Shown here piece by piece: positions 21,419 through 30,300 of a stretch of DNA of 31,779 nucleotides. The notes under the pieces were generated by a model that was given only the letters and a program-made list of their open reading frames with translations, did not search any database and was not told the DNA's origin. The stretch is taken from the IMG/VR virus record IMGVR_UViG_3300027541_000340, positions 1 through 31,779 of that record. One strand, 5' to 3'. The position numbers and the translations under genes were made by a program. Position 1 is the stretch's first letter, and each line of letters starts with the position of its first letter. Source of the stretch: a virus.

Positions 21419-21843
21419 TGCCTGTAATACTTGGTCAAAAGAGAGTAATTGATACTAAAGAGTATAATGATTATGCAATAGGTATAACCTTACCATTACA
21501 AATTGGTAATACTGCATTTAATCAATCATTTACTACCGCAGAACAAGTAAAAACAAATATTAAGAGTTTACTTCTTACAAAGAAATATGAAAGAGTAATG
21601 CAACCAAATTTAGGAAGTGGATTGCAAGAATTACTTTTTGAACAAAATACCGAAGATTTGCCTGATAGAATTGAACAAAGAATTTCTGAATCATTATCTA
21701 TGTGGCTTCCTTTTGTTACAATTGATACAATAGATATAAAACAATCTAATGATTTAAAAGATAGAAATCAAGTAGATGTTTCTATTAAATTTAGAGTTGG
21801 AGAAAATCCAAAACTAGAAGCATTAACATTTACAGTTCAATAA
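21418..21843 (+). CDS. gp25-like baseplate wedge protein
   Basis: A 141-residue protein of the gpW/gp25 family. 'SFTTAEQVKTNIKSLLLTKK' and 'YERVMQPNLGSGLQELLFEQ' carry the family's L-L-x-T-x-x-(Y/G)-E-R-x-M-x-P-x-x-G-x-x-L core, and 'DRIEQRISESLSMWLPFVTI' forms the following helix. The C terminus is a strand pair. In T4 this protein nucleates sheath assembly on the baseplate. Length is normal for the family. The neighbour downstream is the gp6/J-like protein, its usual partner in the wedge. Confidence 0.88.
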   Translation: MPVILGQKRVIDTKEYNDYAIGITLPLQIGNTAFNQSFTTAEQVKTNIKSLLLTKKYERVMQPNLGSGLQELLFEQNTEDLPDRIEQRISESLSMWLPFVTIDTIDIKQSNDLKDRNQVDVSIKFRVGENPKLEALTFTVQ

Positions 21844-21850
21844 TTAAAAG

Positions 21851-23887
21851 ATGGCCTTAAAAACTACAAATAAAAATTTTAAAAATAAAGGAAAGGATAT
21901 AAAATATCTTAATAAAGATTTTGCATCTTATAGAGATAGTTTAATAGAATTTGCAAAAAATTATTTTCCTAAAACGTATAATGATTTCAATGAAACATCT
22001 CCTGGTATGATGTTTATTGAGATGGCTTCTTACATTGGTGATGTTTTATCTTACTATGTAGATGATACTCTTAAAGAATCAATGTTACCATATGCAGAAG
22101 ATAAAAAGAATGTGTTATCATTAGCTCAGTTTTTAGGTTATAAACCAAAAGTAACAGCACCAGCGGTAACAAAACTTTCTGTTTATCAATTAGTTCCATC
22201 AATAGGAACTAGCTCAGATAATAAGCCTGATACAAAATATGCTTTAAAAATAAAAGCAGGAATGAGAGTAAAATCTTCAAAAACAGGAGTTTTATTTAGA
22301 ACAACAGATGTTGTAGATTTTAGCGATGAAACCGATAGAGAAACTTCTGTATATCAAAGAGATGTAACAACAGGAGAACCAACATTTTATTTATTTAAAA
22401 AATATGTAGATGTAATTTCAGCAATAGAAGTAACTCAAAGTTTTACTTTTGGAAATTATAAAGCTTTTGAATCTATTAAATTAGGAGATACTGATATTAT
22501 TCAAATATATGATGTAAGAGATTCTGATGGTAACAAATGGTATGAAGTTCCTTATTTAGCACAAGAAATGGTTTTTGTTGAAGAACCAAATACAGAAGCA
22601 AACGATTCAGATTTATCACAATTTAAATCAACAGTTCCTTATATTTTAAAAACTATTAAAACATCAAGAAGATTTGTTACTAAAATAAATTCAGATAGTA
22701 CAACAACAATTCAATTTGGAGCCGGAGACCCAACAGCATCTGATGAGTTATTAATTCCAAACCTTAAAAACGTAGGATTGGGATTGCCAAACTCAATTAA
22801 TAGATTAGAAGAATCATTTGACCCAACTAATTTCTTAAAAACAAAAACATATGGTACATCTCCATCAAATACTACTATAACCATTAAATATTTTAAAGGT
22901 GGTGGTGTTGATTCAAATGTACCACAAGGAGAATTAACTCAACTTGATGGTATTGAATACGAAGAAGATATTTCACAATATACAAGCGCAGAAATTAGAG
23001 TTTTACAAAGTTCAAAAAATTCAATAGCGGTTGATAATGAAATTCCGGCTATTGGTGGTAGAGGTGGAGAAACAATAGAAGAAATTAGACAAAACGCATT
23101 AGCTAATTTTGGTTCTCAAAATAGAGCAGTAACTGCTAAAGATTATCAAGTTAGAGCTTTATCAATGCCATCTAAGTTTGGTGGAGTTGCAAAAGCATAC
23201 GCAGTGGCTGATGGTACTTTAGATAATAACTCACCATCATCAATTTTAGCATCGCCAAATTCACTTCAACAATTTACTGATTTGGTAATGAGTTTTGTTA
23301 ATAAACCTGATAACGAAGAGCCAACAGCAGCAACGGTAAAAACAGAAATACAAAATTTTTTAATTGGAAAAACTTCAAATGAAAATGAAAAAAACAATCC
23401 GTTTGCAATTAATCTTTATTTATTAGGATATGATAGAAATAATCATTTAACAACTTTAAACAGAGGTGTAAAAGAAAATCTTAAAACATATTTAAATGAA
23501 TATAGAATTTTAACTGATGGTGTAAATTTCAACGATGGTTTTATAATTAATATTGGTATTGATTTTGAAATAATTTGCTATCAAAATTACAATAAAAATG
23601 AAGTAGTAGCAAAATGTATTACAGAATTGAAAGATTTTTTTAATATAGATAATTGGAGTTTTAATCAAACAATTAATTTGAGTGAAGTTGAACTAATAAT
23701 AGCAAATGTTGAAGGAGTTCAATCAGTACCATCTGTTGTAGTTACAAATAAATGTGGGGGAAGATATTCGGTAAATTCTTACAATATTGATGCAGCAACT
23801 AAATCAAAAATTATTTACCCATCATTAGACCCATCGGTTTTTGAGGTTAAATTCCCTGATTCAGATATTAAAGGAAGAGCAAGATAA
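21851..23887 (+). CDS. gp6/J-like baseplate wedge protein
   Basis: A 678-residue protein with the N-terminal signature of T4-like gp6 and J proteins: 'YLNKDFASYRDSLIEFAKNY', 'NETSPGMMFIEMASYIGDVL' and 'YAEDKKNVLSLAQFLGYKPK'. The centre has 'GRGGETIEEIRQNALANFGS' and 'AVTAKDYQVRALSMPSKFGG', typical of Baseplate_J-like domains. A C-terminal helical and strand part ('LSEVELIIANVEGVQSVPSV') follows. In the baseplate it links wedges around the hub. It is somewhat longer than T4 gp6 and shares its stop with the next gene's start (TAATG). Confidence 0.88.
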   Translation: MALKTTNKNFKNKGKDIKYLNKDFASYRDSLIEFAKNYFPKTYNDFNETSPGMMFIEMASYIGDVLSYYVDDTLKESMLPYAEDKKNVLSLAQFLGYKPKVTAPAVTKLSVYQLVPSIGTSSDNKPDTKYALKIKAGMRVKSSKTGVLFRTTDVVDFSDETDRETSVYQRDVTTGEPTFYLFKKYVDVISAIEVTQSFTFGNYKAFESIKLGDTDIIQIYDVRDSDGNKWYEVPYLAQEMVFVEEPNTEANDSDLSQFKSTVPYILKTIKTSRRFVTKINSDSTTTIQFGAGDPTASDELLIPNLKNVGLGLPNSINRLEESFDPTNFLKTKTYGTSPSNTTITIKYFKGGGVDSNVPQGELTQLDGIEYEEDISQYTSAEIRVLQSSKNSIAVDNEIPAIGGRGGETIEEIRQNALANFGSQNRAVTAKDYQVRALSMPSKFGGVAKAYAVADGTLDNNSPSSILASPNSLQQFTDLVMSFVNKPDNEEPTAATVKTEIQNFLIGKTSNENEKNNPFAINLYLLGYDRNNHLTTLNRGVKENLKTYLNEYRILTDGVNFNDGFIINIGIDFEIICYQNYNKNEVVAKCITELKDFFNIDNWSFNQTINLSEVELIIANVEGVQSVPSVVVTNKCGGRYSVNSYNIDAATKSKIIYPSLDPSVFEVKFPDSDIKGRAR

Positions 23888-24954
23888 TGGCATACTATTT
23901 TTTAACAGCATCAAAAGATGCATCGGTTTATCTTCAACAACCAAATCAAAATACTGGTTTGGATGAGATATTAGAAGTAAGTAAAGTTTACTATGGAAAT
24001 ATAAAAGATATTTCTAGAGCACTTTTAAAATTTGAAGTGGGATTTTTATCATCATCTTTGGTTGATACATCAATCTCTATGTCTGAAGCAACTTTAATAT
24101 TAAAAGAAACAAAGAGTGAAGAAATTCCATTAGAATATACAATTTATGCAAATGCTGTTTCAAGAAGTTGGGAAATGGGTACTGGTACTAGATTTGATAA
24201 TATTTCAACACAAGGGGTAACTTGGAATTATAGAGAAGGCGATACTAAATTAGATTGGTTAGATAATAGTTTAGCAGATGGTAGTGATGCTAATCCAAAT
24301 AATGGTACAGGTGGTACTTGGTGGATAGCAAATTCAGCATCTCAATCATTTAGTTATAAAACAGCTGATATAGAAATGAATGTAAAATCTTTACTTCAAT
24401 CTTGGATGAGTGGTTCTAGACCAAATGATGGTATTATTATAAAATATTCAGATACTTTTGAAAATGATACTAAAGATTATGGACAATTAAAGTTCTTTTC
24501 TAAAGAAACAAATACAATATACCAACCTAAAATAAGAATTGGTTGGAACGACCAAAACTTTTCAACAGGAACATTAACAGCAATTTCTAACGATGATATT
24601 AAAATAGGAATTACTAATCTTAAAAAAGAATACAAAGTAGGAACAACTCCAAAATTAAGAATTTTTGCTAGAGAGTTATATCCATTAAAAAGTTTTTCAA
24701 ATTCTTTTTCTTACAACACAACAAAATATTTACCGCAAACATCATATTATCAAATAAAAGATTTTGCATCAAATGATATTATAATACCATTTAGTGATTA
24801 TTCAAAAATAAGTTGCGATTCAACAAGTAATTTTATTAATTTAAATTTATCAAATTGGGAATCGGATAGAGTATATAAAATTGAATTTAAAGTTATTTTA
24901 AATGGAAGTGTTCAATACTTTGATGATGAAATAACGTTTAGTGTTGTAAAATAA
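23887..24954 (+). CDS. baseplate-associated protein with DNRLRE-like domain
   Basis: A 355-residue beta-rich protein. The first ~220 residues match a DNRLRE-type domain: 'YYFLTASKDASVYLQQPNQN', 'SRALLKFEVG', 'EYTIYANAVSRSWEMGTGTR', 'VKSLLQSWMSG' and 'NDGIIIKYSDTFEND'. The rest is an Ig-like or jelly-roll beta region. It follows the gp6-like gene and precedes a coiled-coil protein, so a wedge or fibre-attachment role is likely. No signal peptide. DNRLRE domains in bacteria sit in surface proteins; here it is probably a virion module. Confidence 0.65.
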   Translation: MAYYFLTASKDASVYLQQPNQNTGLDEILEVSKVYYGNIKDISRALLKFEVGFLSSSLVDTSISMSEATLILKETKSEEIPLEYTIYANAVSRSWEMGTGTRFDNISTQGVTWNYREGDTKLDWLDNSLADGSDANPNNGTGGTWWIANSASQSFSYKTADIEMNVKSLLQSWMSGSRPNDGIIIKYSDTFENDTKDYGQLKFFSKETNTIYQPKIRIGWNDQNFSTGTLTAISNDDIKIGITNLKKEYKVGTTPKLRIFARELYPLKSFSNSFSYNTTKYLPQTSYYQIKDFASNDIIIPFSDYSKISCDSTSNFINLNLSNWESDRVYKIEFKVILNGSVQYFDDEITFSVVK

Positions 24955-24961
24955 GAATAAA

Positions 24962-25972
24962 ATGGCAATGACAGGATTAAAAAATGAAAGTTTAGTAAAC
25001 GCTATAGAAATTAGCGGTTCTCTTGCTTTGCCGCAAAAAACAAATTCTGGTTTATATGATTTTAGAGCAGATGAGGATAGAGATGGAGTTTTGTTTGGTA
25101 AATTAACTAAGCCAAAATATAACGAAGAAGAATTAATAAAATCAATAGATACGGTAATATTTGAATTATTACCAATAGAAGAACCAGAAAGACCGGAAAT
25201 GGTTCTTAAAGTAATTTACGATGCAGCTTTAGAAGATATAAGATTAAGAGATATAACAATAGCTGAACAAACTGATATTATATTAGATTTAAGAGCAAAA
25301 GTAACTGAATTAGAAATAGTTTCTCAAAGTTTAAGAGTTGAAATAGATGGTAAGGAATTATTAGTTGCAAATGCCGATAATCAATCTTTACAAGCAAATT
25401 CTAAAGTAGCAAGTTCATTAACTGATTTACAAAATGCAATTCAAAAAGCAACTGCTGAATCAATACAAAGGGTTTCTTTATTTGCTAGAAATCAAGCATT
25501 AGAGCAAGAATTGGGAGCATTGAGGGAGCAATTATATGGTAAGCAAGGTAAACTTGCTGAAGGTGCAAAAGTTGGTGAAGATTTTGCTGCAAAAATTATT
25601 GAAGTAAAAGAAAAAGATTTGGGAGATATTGCATATAGAGCAAGAGCTAACAAAGCAACAGAAGAATGGCTAAATGGCCCTACATTAGAACTTACAAACT
25701 TTACAACTGACAAAGATACAACAATATCATTTACTATTTCTGGAGACCCAATTATCAATGTACCTGGTTCGGTTACATTGAAAGCTGGTGAAACTAAGAA
25801 TGTTAAATTGGTTGAAAACATTGGTTGGATTAGAGACCAAAAACCAAAAGGTGTAATTGGAACGGCTGGAGACAGAGAATATAGAAGTTCGTTAAAATTA
25901 AAATCAAGTGCAGGCTCAAGTTCAGAGGTTTCACTTTCTATATATTTAAAGAAGTTTAGAGGTAGTAGTTAA
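24962..25972 (+). CDS. coiled-coil structural protein with C-terminal beta domain
   Basis: A 336-residue protein. An N-terminal part ('SGLYDFRADEDRDGVLFGKL') leads to a long heptad-like helix (about 90-215, for example 'LDLRAKVTELEIVSQSLRVE', 'NQALEQELGALREQLYGKQG'). A ~100-residue Ig-like beta domain ('LTNFTTDKDTTISFTISGDP', 'VTLKAGETKNVKL') closes the protein. This is the usual layout of a trimeric fibre or wedge connector. It is flanked by baseplate genes. An A-rich leader without Shine-Dalgarno precedes it. Exact role not recognised. Confidence 0.65.
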   Translation: MAMTGLKNESLVNAIEISGSLALPQKTNSGLYDFRADEDRDGVLFGKLTKPKYNEEELIKSIDTVIFELLPIEEPERPEMVLKVIYDAALEDIRLRDITIAEQTDIILDLRAKVTELEIVSQSLRVEIDGKELLVANADNQSLQANSKVASSLTDLQNAIQKATAESIQRVSLFARNQALEQELGALREQLYGKQGKLAEGAKVGEDFAAKIIEVKEKDLGDIAYRARANKATEEWLNGPTLELTNFTTDKDTTISFTISGDPIINVPGSVTLKAGETKNVKLVENIGWIRDQKPKGVIGTAGDREYRSSLKLKSSAGSSSEVSLSIYLKKFRGSS

Positions 25973-25983
25973 AAAATAAAAAA

Positions 25984-27303
25984 ATGGCATTAAAATCTGT
26001 AAAACAATTAATAGAAAACAAAGGCTATTTTATAGAGCAAAAAGATAGAGCAATCTTTGAGACTGGAGATTTGCGTTCATTTTTTGGTTTTAGTGAAAAT
26101 GATGCTATTGAGTTTATTGTTTATGATGATACTAATAATCAACTTCCACAAGGGAATGGTGAGATGGTAAGATATATACCACTATCTACAGAAAACATTA
26201 ACGATTATTTTTTAGTTCCAGATGGAACTGTATTTCAAAAGTATAATTTACCAAAAGAATATTTTATTGATGCGGAGAGACTATTAAGAGAAGCAGGATA
26301 TAACAGTGGTGTATATAAAACACAAATTACTTTGATAAACAAAAGAGTTGGTAGTGAAAAAGAATTGGATAAATTATGGATTTCAGAAATATCTCCATCA
26401 AGAACAGAGATTAGACTTTTTCCATTAAGAAAAAACCAACCACCTGAGTTAATAAAAAATTTAGAAGAAAGATTTGGTATATTTGTGGAAAATAAAAAAT
26501 TCAGAGAAGACTACATTTATCAAGCATTTCAATATATAGAAAAAATTAATCCATCTTTGATAAGTTCTTTTTTAAAAACTAAATATGGAAATGAATTTTT
26601 TGATGTTTTGGTTAATGAATATAAAATACAAAGTTTTGATGTATTTGTAACGGATATTCATAAAAGATTTATAGAAGCTTCTATATATGAATTTACAAAT
26701 AGAATATCAAATATAAATGATGTTAATTATGGTAAACCCAAAAAAACCAAACCACCAGTTACAATCACAGAAGCTAAAATCAAATCATCAATTGAGGGTA
26801 TCTTAGTTTCTTTGTTTGATAAATATTTAGCATCGCCTGATATAGTAACAAAAAGTTCCTTTGATAATAAAGTAGAACAAAGTGTAGACCCTATTTCAGA
26901 AATTATACAAAGTAAAACAAGTGATATTGAAATACCAAGTGGTGATGTTAAAGTAACTAAAAAAATTGGTATAGTTACAAAACCAATAGAAAAAGATTCT
27001 TCAATAAAACTTAAAGAATTAATTAAAAAACAATTACCAATAATTGGTGACCAACCGCCACCAATTATAAAAACACCAATAGATGAATTACCTATATTTG
27101 ATTTACCACCACTAAGAGAAGAAATTGTTGTTAAAGAAGAACCTGTGGTGATAAAAACAAATCCAATAGGTGGTATTAGTTTTGGTGGCGGTGGTGGTGG
27201 AAATCGTGGTAGAGTTGTTGTTAATGATAGAAATAATTTAGGAATTGATTTAGGTGGATTTTTTGAAAATTTGGATAACGTAAGAAATGAAAATTTTGAA
27301 TAA
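25984..27303 (+). CDS. baseplate-region structural protein, family not recognised
   Basis: A 439-residue protein. The N-terminal ~160 residues form a mixed alpha/beta domain ('KGYFIEQKDRAIFETGDLRS', 'VRYIPLSTENINDYFLVPDG', 'EISPSRTEIRLFPLRK'). A helical part (about 160-260) and a Lys/Pro/Ile-rich extended tail follow, ending in a Gly run ('GGISFGGGGGGNRGRV'). Its position between the coiled-coil protein and the very large baseplate protein suggests a wedge component. No enzyme motif. An A-rich leader precedes it. Confidence 0.6.
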   Translation: MALKSVKQLIENKGYFIEQKDRAIFETGDLRSFFGFSENDAIEFIVYDDTNNQLPQGNGEMVRYIPLSTENINDYFLVPDGTVFQKYNLPKEYFIDAERLLREAGYNSGVYKTQITLINKRVGSEKELDKLWISEISPSRTEIRLFPLRKNQPPELIKNLEERFGIFVENKKFREDYIYQAFQYIEKINPSLISSFLKTKYGNEFFDVLVNEYKIQSFDVFVTDIHKRFIEASIYEFTNRISNINDVNYGKPKKTKPPVTITEAKIKSSIEGILVSLFDKYLASPDIVTKSSFDNKVEQSVDPISEIIQSKTSDIEIPSGDVKVTKKIGIVTKPIEKDSSIKLKELIKKQLPIIGDQPPPIIKTPIDELPIFDLPPLREEIVVKEEPVVIKTNPIGGISFGGGGGGNRGRVVVNDRNNLGIDLGGFFENLDNVRNENFE

Positions 27304-27312
27304 TAAAAACAA

Positions 27313-30300
27313 ATGAGATTAATAGATATAGAAGATAGTTTAGAACCAAAATCGGATTCTCAGAAGTTAGAATTTTTAACACCATTGGAAGGTGGTATAA
27401 ATTCTGATGGTGATGTTTTTATAAAAAACCCATCCACCAATGCTCCTATCAAAATTGATAAATCTCAAGATTTGGTTGGTACTGCAAATTATGCACCAAC
27501 TTATTTTTTTAGAGTTGCATCAAATGTGGATAACGCATCAATTTATTTAAATGGAGAAAATACATTTAAATTAACTCCTGATAGATTAAGTATAAGTGTA
27601 GATGATGTTATTAAAAATGGTGGATATACAATTACTATTCAAAAAGAGGGTTATACAACAAATGAAAAATATTTAATTGAAGTTTTATTTACTCCAAAAT
27701 ATTATCAAGACGATTCTTTTATAAGAAATTTAACACCAATTGATAATACATATAATCAATTTGATAGATTTGGTGTACCAACATTTAATTCAGATATAAC
27801 AGCTAAGAGATTAATGGATCCTGTTTATGTAGGAGAACCAGCTTATACACTTAGAATAACAAAATACGAAAATGGTATCCAAACACCTTATGATTATGAT
27901 GTCAATAATCAAGTAAGAGAATTATTATTTTCTAATCTACAAATTAAAAATCCAAAAGATATTCCATCGGATGAAGAATTACCAAAAGAAAATTTATTTC
28001 CTGTAAGTGTAAGCTTAAATGGAGATAATGTATCTTCTATATTGATTGTAAATAATACGGATAGAGTAGAATTAAATAGAGGTATAAATGATTTTAAATA
28101 TCCTTCAGGTACAAAAATAAAAATAGCATCTTCTAATTTAGAAAATTTTAGAATTAGTTCAATAATTGTTACGGGTGAAAATAAAAACAATATTGAAGCC
28201 CAAAATTCATTAGAAAGTGTAACCACTGAATTTGTATTAACAGAAGGTATTGGTATTGAAATTAATACTAATAATATTACACCAATAACCTTAGCACCAC
28301 CATCAATTGCATTTGTAAATGTAAATGATTTGGCAGAATATAATATTAATACAAAATCTGGTGTTGCAATAGGATTAACAAAAATTGGTGATGTTTCTTC
28401 ATTAAGAGTTTTATTAAATAACCAAACAATTGAATTTGGAAATCCTTGGGAAACTGTAAGAGGAAATGCGGCAGTAGTTTTAATACCTGAAAAATATTTT
28501 ACTTCGATTGGTGTTTATAGAGTTATAATAGTTGCATCTAATGCAGATGGTGATAGTGAACCAATAGAATGTAAAATAAATGTTGTAAACAAAGTTTATG
28601 TTGGTACTCCTGATATAAGAAATATAGTTTTTCCACAAAATATTAAAGGAAAAGATTTTGTAGGATTTGATGTAGATTTTGATATTGCATGGCAATCGGT
28701 AAATACTGATTATGTTCTAATTAAACCATTGGGTTTAACAACATCTACAAAAGCACAAGCAGCAGGTTCAATAACATTTAATTTTAAAAAGTTATTAGAA
28801 TTAGCAGCTTCAACAAATATTGATACATCAAAAGATATTGTTCAATTAAGTCTTATATTAACTCCATATAACACAAGTGGACAAGAAGTAATTTCTGGTA
28901 AAGATGAATTAATAACAATTAATTTTGAAAAAAGTAAAAAAGTATTACCAAGAAATGTTGCAATTAATAGATTAGTAGAAGGATTTATAAATCAACTAGA
29001 TTCTTCTGTATTTGCTGAAGAAAATTCAAAATATTTAACACATCTTCTTCATTTAGGCGATGGTGATAATAAAATTATAACAACTTGGGTTGGTGATAGA
29101 GAATCTTTAATTTTAAAATTATATGAACCTGTAACAACCGCAATACAACCAAATCAACAAGTATGGATTTCAAAAATACAATCAAATCCAATTGTTGAAA
29201 CTATAACAATTACTGGTATAGAATCTGATTTGTGTCCACCACTTAAAGGACCAAATTTTAGTTTAGAACCTGATAATGGTATTGGATATACAATTTTTGA
29301 AGATTTAGTAGCTAGTGGTTCTTTAACTTCGGATGCAATCGCAAATAGATTTTTAGAGAAAAGTGGAATAGATACAAATAAATTAAATATACAATACCAA
29401 AGTGGTTCGGTATATACATTTGAAAACTTTTCACATTTTGGTTCTGCTGCAGAAAGAGCTAAAAATTTCTTTTATAAAGCTAAATTAATTGAAACTTTAA
29501 AAGTAAGGTACGAAACTTTAATAACACCACCATCATTCCCAGTTGGTACAATTCTTACTGAAGCAACTGGTTCACATGAATCTTATTTAACAATAGATGG
29601 ATACCAATTCGTAACCGAAGATGGTGCATTTGATATTCAGTATGAAATTCAATATTTTAACGCAGTTCCAGAAGCTAATGAAGCAAAAAGAGTTTTAAAT
29701 GAATTAAATCTTTTATTAAGAAACTTAGATGGATTTGAAAAATGGATGTACTCATCTTTAGATTCTTTAGCATATCCAAAAGAAATTTTAGTTTTACCAA
29801 ATGGAGTCCCAGTTTACATATTAAAATTATCAAATAGTGCAGAAGTAACAGCTTGGTATGAAAATTTAGTACAAGAAGCTGAATACTATGACAAATATAA
29901 TGCAAATTATCTGATAAATAACATTCCAGAATTTATTTATTCGGATGTGGACAATTCTCAGTTTTTGTTGTTCTTAGATATGATTGGACAACATTTTGAT
30001 ATTATTTGGTCATACATAAACGCTTTAAATAGAGTAAGAGTAGTTGAAGAAAAAACTGATTTGGGTGTTCCTGATGATTTAATATGGCATTTATTAAAAT
30101 CAATGGGATGGGATGCTAAAAGAGCTTACGATTCACAATTTATTTGGGAATATGCTTTTGGATTAAAGAGAGATGGTAATACTGCATTTTCAATGTCTTT
30201 AGAAGAAGCTAACAATCAAGTTTGGAGAAGAATTATAAATAACTTACCATATTTGTTAAAACACAAAGGTACTGCTAGAGCTATGAAAGCTATAATGGCT